A DNA stretch of 64,000 nucleotides from Streptococcus hyointestinalis (GCF_011039275.1 NZ_JAAKGB010000001.1:1302001-1366000); one strand, 5' to 3'. Counted from the stretch's first letter, positions 39,053-49,290 are shown. Made by a program: numbers and translations. Notes: generated by a model from the sequence alone, not told the origin.

Positions 39053-39739
39053 TTATCTTAGCAAAAGCGCACGTAAATCATCATAATCTGACAAAGTATA
39101 GCTTGGCTGCACTGGGCTGTTATTGTCTAGCTGATTGGGATTATACCAAGCGGTATCAATGCCAAAGGCAGCTCCCCCAGCCATATCTGCCGTCAAACTA
39201 TCCCCAATCATCAGTGTCTTCTCTTTTGAAAATCCAGCAATGTGCTCGCTTACTTTTTCAAAAAAATCAAGAGACGGTTTTGCTGTCGCCAACTGCTCAG
39301 AGATGAAAATGGCATCAAAATAAGGCAAAAGACCTGAGCGCTCCAAACGCCCCTGCTGGATAGCTGTAACGCCATTGGTCGCTGCGTAAATCTGATAACC
39401 CGCCTGCTTCAAATCCGCTAACAGCTCATGTGCACCCTCGTAGGTCTGCCCCTGCTGGCTTAGAAAACGTTGATAGAGTTGCGCTAGCTCTTTGCCATCC
39501 TTTTCCACTCCAAAATGCGCAAAAGCACGTGAAAAACGGGTATTGATAAGCTCAGGCTTAGTAATATTTCCTTTTTCTAAATCACGCCACATCCCTTTAT
39601 TCATAGGGATATAGTAGTCTTTAAAAGCCGACACGTCCATAAAGCCCTCATGCGCAAGAAGCGCATCCAAAGCCTTATCCTCAGCACAATCAAAATCAAG
39701 CAAAGTGTGGTCAAGGTCGAATAAAAGATATTTGTACAA
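39053..39739 (-). CDS. HAD-family hydrolase, YjjG-like
   Basis: A 228-aa haloacid dehalogenase phosphatase. Motif I LFDLDHTLLDF (residues 6-16), motif II YAATNG, motif III KPSLDFFEKV and motif IV MIGDSLTADMAGG. Such YjjG-like enzymes are pyrimidine nucleotidases that clean up non-canonical nucleotides; substrate is inferred. The start is TTG at 39739 with AAGGAAAATAAC before it; no ATG is in phase upstream. An extended -10 (TGATATAAT, 39796-39801) drives it. Confidence 0.85.
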   Translation of the reverse strand: MYKYLLFDLDHTLLDFDCAEDKALDALLAHEGFMDVSAFKDYYIPMNKGMWRDLEKGNITKPELINTRFSRAFAHFGVEKDGKELAQLYQRFLSQQGQTYEGAHELLADLKQAGYQIYAATNGVTAIQQGRLERSGLLPYFDAIFISEQLATAKPSLDFFEKVSEHIAGFSKEKTLMIGDSLTADMAGGAAFGIDTAWYNPNQLDNNSPVQPSYTLSDYDDLRALLLR

Positions 39740-39922
39740 AAGTTATTTTCCTTTCTGTAAGGGAGAAAACAAGTTTCCCTTTGGTTATTGAGAATATTAT
39801 ATCATAAGTATAAAGAAAGACTTTCGATTTCTTTTTCTAAAAACTTCAATACTTCTAACCCCTATCACTTGTTGCAATTGCTTATATAGAATCTTAAAGA
39901 TTAATCATCTACTATCCGCATA

Positions 39923-40771
39923 TTAGAAATCTAGATTATTTTCTTCTCTGAACGCCTGTTTCTCATCATCTGAACCGCCTCGGAGATATTTAGTTTCACC
40001 ACGAGTAGCTATATGAACAATAGGAGATTTTCTTTCATCAGGATAGTCGTGTGTTCCTCCTAGATAAGCTTCTTCATTATCTAATACCTCGGAAACCGAA
40101 TAATTTTCAGTATCAAAATTCTCATCATTTTGAATATCAGAATCATCATCACTATCAAATTCGTCATTGTTAGAATTAGTATTAGCTAAGCTTACTAATA
40201 GCCATGTTACACCCGCAACAAAAACTGTCCCTCCAACAACAAATACCTTTTTTCCAGTATCAGTCTTTGAAAATTCAACAACATTTTCAACTGAATCTGA
40301 AACTTTTCTCTTCAAATTACCAATTAGACTAGTATTTTTCTTAAAGTTCGGTAACACGTCTGTAATAGGAATCCAGAGCTTCATGCGATATTTCTTATTA
40401 AGTCTATCGCCAGCACTATAAACTTCAATACTTGGGCTATTCCTAATTACAAAATTTTCTTTAGCAAACTTCCATGCTCTAGGAATTGTCTTTTCGACAG
40501 ATCCAGTCAATTCAAAAATAGCATAATTTCCTTTTGGAAGTATTACTTCACTAAATATATCAGATTTTTTAGGAACATGATTGAGACAAGTATAATATCT
40601 AAAAAATCCTTGTTCATCTGGAGTCGTAACAAATCCAATTGGTGTTCTATAATCCGGTGAAACGTATTGATAATAGTTTTCCCAAAAAGCAGTAAAATCA
40701 CTAGTTTTTGATGCTTGATTCTCTATACCATACAGTTTAATTTCAGTTTTTTCGGCAATACTTATTTTCAT
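39923..40771 (-). CDS. Effector-binding-domain membrane protein, AT-rich orphan
   Basis: A 282-aa protein that I cannot assign to a known gene. Residues 1-138 resemble a GyrI-like / AraC effector-binding (SOUL-type) fold: GFFRYYTCLN, ILPKGNYAIFELTGSVEKTIPRAWKFAKENF, IEVYSAGDRLNKKYRMKLWIPI. There is no helix-turn-helix. Residues 173-196 form one membrane helix (VFVVGGTVFVAGVTWLLVSL), followed by an Asp/Glu/Asn-rich stretch (200-235). The DNA is distinctly AT-rich compared with neighbours, which suggests transfer. Function unknown. Confidence 0.75.
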   Translation of the reverse strand: MKISIAEKTEIKLYGIENQASKTSDFTAFWENYYQYVSPDYRTPIGFVTTPDEQGFFRYYTCLNHVPKKSDIFSEVILPKGNYAIFELTGSVEKTIPRAWKFAKENFVIRNSPSIEVYSAGDRLNKKYRMKLWIPITDVLPNFKKNTSLIGNLKRKVSDSVENVVEFSKTDTGKKVFVVGGTVFVAGVTWLLVSLANTNSNNDEFDSDDDSDIQNDENFDTENYSVSEVLDNEEAYLGGTHDYPDERKSPIVHIATRGETKYLRGGSDDEKQAFREENNLDF

Positions 40772-40924
40772 AAAAATCAATACTCCCTCTTTTACAAATT
40801 ATTTTAATAATCCTGTTTTATTAACCTTCTTTATTTCAGATAAGTTAGAAGTAAAAATTAAAGTCCAAAAATAAACTTCACTATTTATCTCACCATAATT
40901 TTTTCTGCAGTCAAATCAATATCT

Positions 40925-41698
40925 TCACCCCAAACTTTCTCGTATAAAGTCTGCAATTTCTGTGTCTTTTTTGTCAGCTAGAGCTTGGACGATTTTGGAG
41001 CCGACGATGACGCCGTCTGAGACGTGATTGAAGCGCTCGACATCCTCATGTGTCGAAATGCCAAATCCTGTCAAAACAGGGATAGGTGCTAGGTCTCTTA
41101 GGCGTGAGAGGTGCTCGTCTAAGTCCTTGCGGTAGCTGCTTGCCTTACCAGTCACCCCATTAATAGCAACGGCGTAGATGAAGCCCTCGGCGTCTTCGAC
41201 CAGCACCTTTTGGCGCTCAATCCCTGTGGTGAGACTGACCAGTGGCACGAGAGCAATGTCCGTTTCTTCAAGCAATGGCTTGATAAAGTAAGCCTGCTCA
41301 TGTGGCAAGTCTGGAATGATGAGTCCCTTGACAGGCGTGTCCGCCAAGTCAGTGATAAACTGCTCCAAACCGTACTGGAAAATCGGATTAAAATACGTCA
41401 TGATAATCAGAGGCGTTTCTGTCACAATGCTTTTTAGCGCCTTTACAATCGTGTGGGGCGTTGTACCGTTTTTCAGACTGCGATTGCCAGCCAGCTCGAT
41501 AACAGGACCATCTGCCACAGGGTCTGAAAAGGGAATACCAATCTCAATGGCAGACACTCCCAAGTCCGCTAGAAAAGTAATGGTCTCAGCCAGCCCATCA
41601 ACGCCCTTATCATGGTCACCCGCCATGATATAAGGGATAAAAATGCTACTACCTGCTGCTTTTTTTGCCTGCAAGAGGCGTGTTAGTGTTTTTTCCAT
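40925..41698 (-). CDS. trpA: Tryptophan synthase alpha chain
   Basis: A 257-aa TIM-barrel subunit cleaving indole-3-glycerol phosphate. Seen: [32 protein letters not shown] (catalytic Glu-Asp region), [11 protein letters not shown] and [14 protein letters not shown]. The start at 41698 follows AGGAG. Last gene of the trp operon, one nt after trpB. Confidence 0.96.
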   Translation of the reverse strand: MEKTLTRLLQAKKAAGSSIFIPYIMAGDHDKGVDGLAETITFLADLGVSAIEIGIPFSDPVADGPVIELAGNRSLKNGTTPHTIVKALKSIVTETPLIIMTYFNPIFQYGLEQFITDLADTPVKGLIIPDLPHEQAYFIKPLLEETDIALVPLVSLTTGIERQKVLVEDAEGFIYAVAINGVTGKASSYRKDLDEHLSRLRDLAPIPVLTGFGISTHEDVERFNHVSDGVIVGSKIVQALADKKDTEIADFIRESLG

Positions 41699-41699
41699 C

Positions 41700-42908
41700 C
41701 TAGACTCCTTTTTGTTCCTTCTCAAAACGCTCTTTGACCTGCATAACGTCCTTATCACCTCGTCCTGACAGGCAGACGATAATAGACTTGTCCTTGCCGA
41801 GTTCCTTGGCTAGCTTGACCACATAGGCAATCGCATGGCTGGATTCCAAGGCAGGGATAATACCCTCAAGACGTGACAGCAACTTGAAGCCCTCAAGCGC
41901 CTCCTCATCTGTGATTGGCACATAGTGAGCTCGACCGATAGCATTAAAATGCGAATGCTCTGGACCGACACCAGGATAGTCCAATCCCGCTGAAATCGAA
42001 AAGGCTTCTAGGATTTGCCCTTCGGCGTCTTGCAAAAGATCCATGAGTGAGCCGTGAAGAACACCCGCTCTGCCTTTTGTCATGGTCGCCGCATGCTCTT
42101 CTGTGTCTAAGCCAAGACCTGCCGCCTCAACACCGTACATGGCAACAGACGTGTCATCGACAAATGGATAGAAAAGCCCCATGGCATTTGAGCCACCACC
42201 AACACAGGCGACAAGAGCGTCAGGCAAATCTTGCCCAGTCAAGTCTTTAAATTGCTCCTTAGCTTCACGACCGATGACCGACTGAAAATCACGCACAATC
42301 TCTGGAAATGGCGCTGGACCAAGGACAGACCCCATGATATAGTGCGTGTCCTCTACATTTGCCACCCAAGCACGAAGAGCAGCGTTAACAGCGTCTTTGA
42401 GCACACGTGAACCGTCTGTGACAGCTTCCACCTTAGCGCCCAGCAACTCCATGCGAAAGACATTGAGCGCTTGACGCTTGACGTCCTCTTCTCCCATGTA
42501 AATGGTGCACTCCATGTCAAACAGCGCTGCTGCTGTCGCTGTCGCAACCCCGTGCTGACCAGCACCTGTCTCTGCTATGATCTTGTTTTTACCCATGCGC
42601 TTGGCTAAAAGCACTTGCCCAAGAGCATTGTTAATCTTGTGCGCTCCTGTGTGGTTGAGGTCTTCACGCTTGAGATAAATTTTAGCGCCACCCGCATAAT
42701 CACTCAAACGCTTAGCAAAATACAGCGGATTTTCTCGCCCCACATAATAGGTCAAGAGCTGGTTAAGCTCCTCTTGGAAAGCTGGGTCAGCTTTTGCTTC
42801 TTTATAAGCCTCGTCCAACTCTAAAACTGCTGTCATCAGTGTTTCTGGGACAAAACGCCCTCCAAAATCACCAAAAAATCCCTTTTCATCTGGTTGTTTA
42901 TAAGCCAT
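41700..42908 (-). CDS. trpB: Tryptophan synthase beta chain
   Basis: A 402-aa PLP enzyme making tryptophan from indole and serine. PLP lysine in [18 protein letters not shown] (about residue 90), [33 protein letters not shown] and [13 protein letters not shown]. Starts inside the end of trpF (11-nt overlap) after AAAAGGAG. Confidence 0.97.
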   Translation of the reverse strand: MAYKQPDEKGFFGDFGGRFVPETLMTAVLELDEAYKEAKADPAFQEELNQLLTYYVGRENPLYFAKRLSDYAGGAKIYLKREDLNHTGAHKINNALGQVLLAKRMGKNKIIAETGAGQHGVATATAAALFDMECTIYMGEEDVKRQALNVFRMELLGAKVEAVTDGSRVLKDAVNAALRAWVANVEDTHYIMGSVLGPAPFPEIVRDFQSVIGREAKEQFKDLTGQDLPDALVACVGGGSNAMGLFYPFVDDTSVAMYGVEAAGLGLDTEEHAATMTKGRAGVLHGSLMDLLQDAEGQILEAFSISAGLDYPGVGPEHSHFNAIGRAHYVPITDEEALEGFKLLSRLEGIIPALESSHAIAYVVKLAKELGKDKSIIVCLSGRGDKDVMQVKERFEKEQKGV

Positions 42909-43482
42909 GTTTTACTCCTTTTATAAATGCTTTTATCTTGTCCACGTCCTTCTTGCCATCTGTCTCCACCCCTGAGGACACATCCACAGCATAAGGATGA
43001 AAGTGGGCGATACAGTCTGTGACATTTTCTGGGGTCAAGCCCCCTGCTATAAAGTAAGGTTTAATAACGTTTTGTGCGTCAAACGCCTCCCAATCAAACC
43101 TCACTCCGCTGCCTGCAGTCGGTGCGTCAAAGAGATAATAATCCGCTAGCTCGCTAGATGGCTGATTGTCCCCTCCAACAGCTAGTGCACGAATGATAGG
43201 CAGCCCCAAGCTTCTACAAGCCTCGTCGTAGTCGCCGTGTATCTGAATGAGGTCGAGCTCCACCTCTCTTAACACTTCCTGCAGTTCTTCTAGGCTAGGG
43301 CTGACAAAGACGCCAACTTTCTGAACGGTGTCTGGTATCAGCTGCGCTAAAGTGTTTGCTTCTTTTGGGCTGACCTTTCTCCTGCTGTCCGCAAAGACAA
43401 AGCCGATATAGTCAGCGCCAGCTTCAACCGCTGCCTGCACTGCGTCTGGTGTCTTTAGCCCACATATCTTAACCTTTGTCAA
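42898..43482 (-). CDS. trpF: Phosphoribosylanthranilate isomerase
   Basis: A 194-aa TIM-barrel enzyme. Conserved [15 protein letters not shown] at the N-terminus (catalytic Cys), [18 protein letters not shown] and the phosphate site [18 protein letters not shown]. The start is set at TTG 43482 because GGAG lies 7 nt upstream; a TTG at 43488 lies only one nt after that site. Overlaps trpC by 14 nt. Confidence 0.94.
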   Translation of the reverse strand: MTKVKICGLKTPDAVQAAVEAGADYIGFVFADSRRKVSPKEANTLAQLIPDTVQKVGVFVSPSLEELQEVLREVELDLIQIHGDYDEACRSLGLPIIRALAVGGDNQPSSELADYYLFDAPTAGSGVRFDWEAFDAQNVIKPYFIAGGLTPENVTDCIAHFHPYAVDVSSGVETDGKKDVDKIKAFIKGVKHGL

Positions 43483-44239
43483 TAGCAAGCTCCTTTAATT
43501 TAGTCGTAACATTCTCAGACTGCATGAGGGTCGTCCCGCAGAGGATACCGTCATAAGCTGGCACTAGGCGCTTGACGTCGTCCGCTGTGACGATAGCAGA
43601 CTCTGAGATATAGACTGGCTCACTCTTGAGGTAAGGAATCAGGTCTACGCTGGTTTGCAAATCCGTCTTAAAGGTGGTCAAATCACGGTTATTCACCCCG
43701 ATAATCTTAGCACCAATCTGGTGAGCAATCTCAAGCTCAGCTAGATTGTGCGTCTCAACCAAGACCTCTAGCCCCAAAGACGTCGCAAAATCAAAGAGTT
43801 CTTGCAGACGCTTTTTGCTTAGTGCTGCGACAATCAGCAAAATCACCGTCGCACCAGCATTGCGACCTCTGATAATCTGCTTTTCATCAATGATAAAGTC
43901 CTTGTTCAGTGTCGGAATAGCCACCTCGTCTGAAATTTCACGCAGATAATCTATGTGCCCCTTGAAAAAGGGCTCGTCTGTCAAGACAGAAATCATGCTG
44001 GCACCAGCTGCCTCATAGCTTCTCGCCTGCTCCAACAAATCAACGTCCATATTGATAGCGCCTAGGCTAGGGCTGGCTTTTTTGACCTCAGCGATGACAT
44101 GTACCCTATCATTGTGCGCCTTGACGTAGTCGTAAAAGGAATAGGTCTTGCGCAGTGGCTTGATGTCCTCGACTTCTAGCTTTGCATTTTCCTGCTCTTT
44201 AACCGATAGGATACGCTCTAAAAACTTCCCGTCGCTCAT
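43469..44239 (-). CDS. trpC: Indole-3-glycerol phosphate synthase
   Basis: A 256-aa enzyme closing the indole ring. Conserved VIAEVKKASPSLGAI, SVLTDEPFFKGH, NKDFIIDEKQI, GVNNRDLTTFKTD and SESAIVTADDVKRL. Overlaps trpD as ATGA, translationally coupled. Confidence 0.96.
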   Translation of the reverse strand: MSDGKFLERILSVKEQENAKLEVEDIKPLRKTYSFYDYVKAHNDRVHVIAEVKKASPSLGAINMDVDLLEQARSYEAAGASMISVLTDEPFFKGHIDYLREISDEVAIPTLNKDFIIDEKQIIRGRNAGATVILLIVAALSKKRLQELFDFATSLGLEVLVETHNLAELEIAHQIGAKIIGVNNRDLTTFKTDLQTSVDLIPYLKSEPVYISESAIVTADDVKRLVPAYDGILCGTTLMQSENVTTKLKELAIDKG

Positions 44240-45240
44240 ACCTGCACCTCCTTGAGTTTGTCTAAAACAGCTAGCGCTTTACCTGAAGCAAGTACCTCGC
44301 GAGCCAGTACAACACCATCTTTTAATGTTTCTACCTTACCCGCTGCAAAAAAGCCGAGCGCTGCATTGACAATAGTCGTTTCTCGAAATGGACTAGGCTC
44401 ATTTCTGAGGACACTGAGGAGAATAGCCGCATTTTCCTTAGCATCTCCACCTTTTATCGCCTCAAGAGGCACCTCGTCCATGCCCAAGTCCGCATAGCTA
44501 AATTGCCCCTTGGTAATCGTGCCGTGGTCTAGCAGCGTGTAGTGATTGATACCGTAGAGCGCAGCCTCATCCATATTGTCCGGACCTGTGATAATAACCG
44601 CACGCTTGCGCCCAAGGTAATCAAGAAGCTTGGCACAGGTCTCCTGCAAATCTTCCCGATACAAGCCCATGAGCTGATAATCCAAGTCCATGGGGTGGTT
44701 GAGCGGTCCTATGATATTCATAATCGTAGGAATACCTAGCGTTTGTCTAGCTGGTCCCACATAGCGCATGACTGGGTGCATAGACTGGGCAAATAGAAAA
44801 GCTAAGCCAGCCTCATCAAGCGCCCTTTCAATCACTTCTGGACTAGCATCCAGCTTAATGCCCAACTCTTCAAGCACATCGGCTGAGCCAGACTTTGAAG
44901 AAATGGAGCGATTGCCATGTTTAGCAAGCTTAATCCCTCCTGCTGCCAGTAAAAAACTTGTCGTCGTTGAGATATTAAAACTAAACGAACGGTCGCCTCC
45001 AGTCCCACAATTGTCCATCAGGTCACGAAAGTTGCCTGGCACTTTCTTAGCATGGCTGCGAATGACCTTAATGAGACTAGCAATCTCATCAAAACTCTCT
45101 CCTTTGGCGGTCAAGCCCAGCAAGAACGCTGCCGTCTCAGCGTCTGACAATTGACCTGAAAAAAGCTTTTCAGCAACGGCTGTCATCTCCTCAGCGCTCA
45201 AATCCTCTTTTGCCACCAACTTTGCAAATATTTCCTTCAT
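44236..45240 (-). CDS. trpD: Anthranilate phosphoribosyltransferase
   Basis: A 334-aa enzyme transferring phosphoribose to anthranilate. Seen: DNCGTGGDRSFSFNIST (PRPP binding, residues 78-94), KHGNRSISSKSGSADVLEELG and NIIGPLNHP. Normal length. 25 nt after trpG. Confidence 0.96.
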   Translation of the reverse strand: MKEIFAKLVAKEDLSAEEMTAVAEKLFSGQLSDAETAAFLLGLTAKGESFDEIASLIKVIRSHAKKVPGNFRDLMDNCGTGGDRSFSFNISTTTSFLLAAGGIKLAKHGNRSISSKSGSADVLEELGIKLDASPEVIERALDEAGLAFLFAQSMHPVMRYVGPARQTLGIPTIMNIIGPLNHPMDLDYQLMGLYREDLQETCAKLLDYLGRKRAVIITGPDNMDEAALYGINHYTLLDHGTITKGQFSYADLGMDEVPLEAIKGGDAKENAAILLSVLRNEPSPFRETTIVNAALGFFAAGKVETLKDGVVLAREVLASGKALAVLDKLKEVQV

Positions 45241-45265
45241 CCTCTCATCCTCCCTTTCAAAAAAC

Positions 45266-45841
45266 TTAGCCCATACTCTCCTTTACAAGAGTTACAAAGT
45301 TTTCCACCATCTTCATTCCCTCATCTGTCCCAATAGACTCAGGATGGTACTGCAAACCATAAATCTGCAAGTCTTGATTTTGAATGGCCATGATTTCGTG
45401 GTCATCTGTCGTTTTAGCCGTCACCTCAAACCCTTCTGGTAATTGCGAGACGACAATGGAATGGTAACGCATGACAGGTGTTTCTTTTGTGACATCTGTA
45501 AAGATAGGAGATAGCTTTTCAATCGCCATCTGACTTTGCTTACCGTGCATGACCTGTTTTGCAAGGTCAAGTTTACCACCAAAACTCTCCGCAATCGCCT
45601 GATGTCCCAGACAAATCCCCAAAATCGGCTTTTGACCAGCAAAATCCTTGATTAAATCCTCCATCTGACCAGCGTCACTAGGCCAGCCTGGACCAGGTGA
45701 TAAGACGATACCGTCTGCCTTTTTGGCAACATCATAGAGACGCTCATCGTCATTTCTAAGCACATGCACCTCATCAAAACGGCTGAGGTATTGCATGAGG
45801 TTAAAGGTAAAGGAGTCGTAATTATCCACTAATAAAATCAT
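45266..45841 (-). CDS. trpG: Anthranilate synthase glutaminase component
   Basis: A 191-aa class I amidotransferase supplying ammonia to TrpE. Nucleophile Cys in ILGICLGHQAIAESFGG, His and Glu in LQYHPESIGT. N-terminus LLVDNYDSFTFNLMQYL. Start overlaps the trpE stop as ATGA. Confidence 0.96.
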   Translation of the reverse strand: MILLVDNYDSFTFNLMQYLSRFDEVHVLRNDDERLYDVAKKADGIVLSPGPGWPSDAGQMEDLIKDFAGQKPILGICLGHQAIAESFGGKLDLAKQVMHGKQSQMAIEKLSPIFTDVTKETPVMRYHSIVVSQLPEGFEVTAKTTDDHEIMAIQNQDLQIYGLQYHPESIGTDEGMKMVENFVTLVKESMG

Positions 45842-47196
45842 TCTAAGTCTCCAATCTTTGTCATCGCTTTGGCTTTATTGAGGGTTTCGTGGTACTCGTT
45901 TTCGGCGACACTATCGTAGACAATGCCTGCTCCCGCCTGCACATAAGCTCTGCCATTTTTCAAAATCATAGTCCGAATGGCAATGGCAAAATCCATATCA
46001 CCCGTAGCCGACAGATAACCGATAGCACCAGCATAAATGCCACGCTTTTCCTGCTCAAGCTCATAGATACGCTGCATGGCACGCAGTTTTGGCGCACCTG
46101 AGACGGTACCTGCTGGCAAGGTCGCCTTGAGGGCGTCCATGGCAGACATATCGTCACGCAACTCGCCCTTCACAACGCTCGTTAAGTGCATGACATAGCG
46201 GAAATACTCCACTTCCATGTACTTGCTGACCTGCACAGTGTCTGTCTTAGCGATACGTCCAATGTCATTGCGCCCTAGGTCAACCAGCATACGGTGCTCT
46301 GCGGTTTCCTTGACATCCGCTAGCAACTCTCTAGCCAGTCTTGCGTCCTCTTCTTCTGTTTTTCCTCTTGGGCGTGTGCCTGCGATTGGATTGGTGACAA
46401 CGGTCTTGCCCTTGACAGACACTAGGCTCTCTGGACTGGCACCAATCACCTGATAATCACCAAAATCAAAGAAATAAAGGTAGTTAGACGGATTGACCAC
46501 ACGCAGATTGCGGTAATAATCCAGCGGATTGCCCTCTATGTCAGCTGAAAAGCGCTGACTGAGTACACACTGGAACATATCCCCTTGACGAATGAGCTGC
46601 TTGGCTTGATTGACCATGCGCTCAAAGGTCTCTTTTTCCAGATGACTGCTAAACTGCAAAGGGGCGATTGCCTTTGGTGCCAGCTCATCAGCACTCATGG
46701 TTTCTAGTTGCGCTAGCACCGCATCAAGCACTTGCTGCTCTGCTTCTACACTACGCTTACTATAAGTGTTGTCCTCAACCACACGCACAATTTCTTTTTT
46801 ATGGTCAAAAATGAGATAGGACTCATAGACAAAAAAGTGCATATCTGGTGTGCCCACGGTATCCTTTGGAATGGTACCCAGCGGCTCATAGAGGTGCAGC
46901 ATGTCATAGCCCACATAGCCTAGCGCCCCGCCTGCAAAAGGAATAGCATCCGCTTCTTTATTTGTCACGACAAGTGCATTTAAGTAATCCAGCGGATCTT
47001 GCTTTACGACCTGCCCATTTTGTTTAAGGACGCCATCTTGATAGGTAATCTCATAGACAGGATTATAAGCGATGATAGAGTATCTGGCATTTTCCTTTTC
47101 ACGAGGAATACTCTCTAAAATCACCTTGTGCTCGCCTTTTAGACGCTTATAAGCCAAAATCGGTGTCAAGCTATCTGCTGCCAAAATCTTTTCCAT
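45838..47196 (-). CDS. trpE: Anthranilate synthase component I
   Basis: A 452-aa chorismate-using enzyme. Conserved FAGGALGYVGYDM, FQCVLSQRFSAD, SPESLVSVKG, PIAGTRPRGKTEEED, VDLGRNDIGRIA, FPAG-like LPAGTVSGAPKLRAM and QAGAGIVYDS. GGAGG precedes the ATG. First gene of trpEGDCFBA, downstream of a T-box. Confidence 0.96.
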   Translation of the reverse strand: MEKILAADSLTPILAYKRLKGEHKVILESIPREKENARYSIIAYNPVYEITYQDGVLKQNGQVVKQDPLDYLNALVVTNKEADAIPFAGGALGYVGYDMLHLYEPLGTIPKDTVGTPDMHFFVYESYLIFDHKKEIVRVVEDNTYSKRSVEAEQQVLDAVLAQLETMSADELAPKAIAPLQFSSHLEKETFERMVNQAKQLIRQGDMFQCVLSQRFSADIEGNPLDYYRNLRVVNPSNYLYFFDFGDYQVIGASPESLVSVKGKTVVTNPIAGTRPRGKTEEEDARLARELLADVKETAEHRMLVDLGRNDIGRIAKTDTVQVSKYMEVEYFRYVMHLTSVVKGELRDDMSAMDALKATLPAGTVSGAPKLRAMQRIYELEQEKRGIYAGAIGYLSATGDMDFAIAIRTMILKNGRAYVQAGAGIVYDSVAENEYHETLNKAKAMTKIGDLE

Positions 47197-47220
47197 CTTG
47201 TCCTCCCTCTCAAAAAAACG

Positions 47221-47466
47221 AAAAAACCTCGCACAGAAAAACTCTGTACGAGGGCGTTATTGCTAACACGGTGCCACCTCAATCTTAGGTACACAAAAAT
47301 ACCTGTCTCATACTCGTCAAACAACGAGTTGCACGATAAGGAGTGCCCACCGAATTGTTATGGTTTCAAATTCATTTCTACATCAGCCCAATGTTCACCT
47401 AAAGCTGCTATCTGCTTGCAGTAACCGCAGACTCCCTGAAAGCAACTCTAACTTACTTTTCTGATT
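47221..47466 (-). promoter_or_regulatory. T-box leader of the trp operon
   Basis: The leader between the promoter and trpE carries the T-box sequence AGGTGGCACCG (47279-47269) followed by a strong terminator, CCTCGTACAGA / TCTGTGCGAGG with six T residues (47253-47221). Uncharged tRNA would pair its CCA end with GGTGGCACC and prevent termination. A UGG triplet (Trp) at 47390-47388 is the candidate specifier; that position is inferred, not proven. Function fits the downstream genes. Confidence 0.88.
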
Positions 47467-47472
47467 GTTAAC

Positions 47473-47502
47473 ATTATACAAAAAGCATTTTAAACTTGTC
47501 AA
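47473..47502 (-). promoter_or_regulatory. Promoter of the trp operon
   Basis: Minus strand TTGACA (47502-47497), 18 nt, TATAAT (47478-47473). Confidence 0.9.
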
Positions 47503-47598
47503 GAGATTTTTGCAAATTTTCTAAAAATAATCATTTACCTTTTTATCTGTGTCATTTGTCAAAAAGTGGTACAATATGGAATGTTAAAGGAGGAACTT

Positions 47599-48285
47599 AT
47601 GCTGAATCTCAAATACATGCCTCAGCACAATCGTTTGAATGCTATTTTACTTGGATTTATGGGTGGCGCTTTGGATGTCTACTGCCACATGCAGTTTGAC
47701 TCTCTGGTAGCAACCCAGACGGGAAATATCTTGCTGCTTGTTGCAGATTGGGATGATAGCCCTCTCTCTAAAAGTATCATACGCTTACTCTCCATCCTCT
47801 TTTTCTCCATTGGTTTTCTTTTGGCGACGGCTATCAAAAAAAGAGCCCAGACCGCTTACTGGCGGACTTACTGCATTCTGCCCTTGCTGGTTAGCTCTGC
47901 TATTTTGCCCTTTTTTCCAAAAGTTGCCGCACTTTGGGTGATACTGCTTGCGACAGCGACTGGCATGCTGACACTGACCTTTACAGGAAGCCAGATTGAG
48001 TCGCACGCCTACACTATTTTGATGACCTCTGGTAATTACCGCAAAATGCTGACCAGCTGGTACCAATATCTAACAACCCACGACAAATCGCCAGAACTTA
48101 GACGGCAAGCAACCAATTACAGTTTTGTCGTCTCAAGCTTTGTGCTGGGAGCTGTCAGTGTCGCTTTTCTAGACAATATCCTGCATGAAAAGACCTTGTG
48201 GCTGGTCACCCTTAGCCTAGCGACTGTCTGCTACCACTACACCGCCATTGTCATCCGCTACAAACTCAAATACAGCAACGTCTAA
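47599..48285 (+). CDS. DUF1275 (YoaK) family membrane protein
   Basis: A 228-aa protein with about six membrane helices. The N-terminal GFMGGALDVYCHMQFDSLVATQTGNILLL is the family signature, followed by helices at about 55, 95, 115, 185 and 205. Function of the family is unknown; a transport or transporter-like role is often proposed. AAGGAGG lies 5 nt before ATG 47599, which decides against the upstream codon at 47566. Confidence 0.85.
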   Translation: MLNLKYMPQHNRLNAILLGFMGGALDVYCHMQFDSLVATQTGNILLLVADWDDSPLSKSIIRLLSILFFSIGFLLATAIKKRAQTAYWRTYCILPLLVSSAILPFFPKVAALWVILLATATGMLTLTFTGSQIESHAYTILMTSGNYRKMLTSWYQYLTTHDKSPELRRQATNYSFVVSSFVLGAVSVAFLDNILHEKTLWLVTLSLATVCYHYTAIVIRYKLKYSNV

Positions 48286-48310
48286 AAGGTTGGGGAAATC
48301 CCAACCTTTT
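48284..48310. terminator. Bidirectional terminator between the DUF1275 gene and mmuM
   Basis: AAAAGGTTGGG / CCCAACCTTTT with a GAAAT loop; T runs on both sides. Confidence 0.95.
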
Positions 48311-49260
48311 TAATGTTTTTTCAAAGCCTTTGCTAGGCAAAAAATGTCCTCGGGGCTCGTTCTGCAGCAACCACCGACCACTTTTGCTCCCAGCTTGTGC
48401 CACGCTCTGCTGTTTTCAAGCAGCGTGTGGGCATTGTCTGGTATGGATGTCCAGGTCTGACTGCTACCGTCATAAATCTCACCAGAATTGGGATAGGTTA
48501 CTAGAGGCTTTTGCGAAAGGCTTCCTATGCGCTTAAGCAAAGGAGAAATAAGGCTAGGACTGCTACAGTTGATACCAAAAGCCAGCACCTGCTCACTACT
48601 GTCACACAGCTGTGCCACCTTCTCAATCGGCGTCCCATCAGAGATATGCTGACTGTCCTGCGCCGTAAAGGACATATAGCTTTCCACATTAGGAAACTCT
48701 GTCGCAAGCAAGTCGATAAGAGCACTCGCTTCAAGAAAGTTTGGGATGGTCTCGACGGCTAAAAGATTACTACCAGCTTCTAGCAAAGCTTTGATACGTG
48801 GGCGGTGAAAGTCTTGATATTCTTCTTTTGTGAGCTGATAATTGCCAATGTACTCCGAGCCGTCCGCTAGGTAAGCTGCATAAGGTCCGACGTCCCCAGC
48901 AATCAAGGGATAGGGGCGTTTTTGCCTTTCTTCATCTGATAAACCGCTCCAAAAAACTTCTCGTGCTTCCTTTGCAAGCAGCACGCTCAAGGAAATAACT
49001 TCTAGGGCTTCTTCTTCCGATAAACCAATAGCTTCTAGTCCTTTTGTTGTGGCTTGGTAGCTAGAAGTTGTGATGATGTCAGCGCCTGCCTCTAAGTAGA
49101 CCGTGTGTAAATCTCTGATGACACTGGGTTGTTCCAATAAATACTTGGCGGACCAGAGTTTTCCTGAAACGTCATAACCACGCTTTTCCAGCTCCGTTCC
49201 CAAGGCACCATCTAAAATAACATAATCTTGACTAGCTAGTAAGTCTTTAAATTGTCTCAT
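48310..49260 (-). CDS. mmuM: Homocysteine S-methyltransferase
   Basis: A 316-aa zinc enzyme that makes methionine from homocysteine and S-methylmethionine or SAM. Zinc cysteines: Cys in FGINCSSPSLI and the pair in VVGGCCRTSPEDI near the C-terminus. N-terminus ILDGALGTELEKRG is the family start. Recycles SAM-derived homocysteine together with metK elsewhere in the window. Single gene. Confidence 0.93.
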   Translation of the reverse strand: MRQFKDLLASQDYVILDGALGTELEKRGYDVSGKLWSAKYLLEQPSVIRDLHTVYLEAGADIITTSSYQATTKGLEAIGLSEEEALEVISLSVLLAKEAREVFWSGLSDEERQKRPYPLIAGDVGPYAAYLADGSEYIGNYQLTKEEYQDFHRPRIKALLEAGSNLLAVETIPNFLEASALIDLLATEFPNVESYMSFTAQDSQHISDGTPIEKVAQLCDSSEQVLAFGINCSSPSLISPLLKRIGSLSQKPLVTYPNSGEIYDGSSQTWTSIPDNAHTLLENSRAWHKLGAKVVGGCCRTSPEDIFCLAKALKKH

Positions 49261-49290
49261 AATGCTCCTTTTTTAGTCTATAAAAACTAT

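Noticed and set aside
40772-40924. Promoter TTGACT for the AT-rich orphan gene
   Set aside because: No acceptable -10 is found at the right distance; the region is A/T-rich so chance matches are expected.
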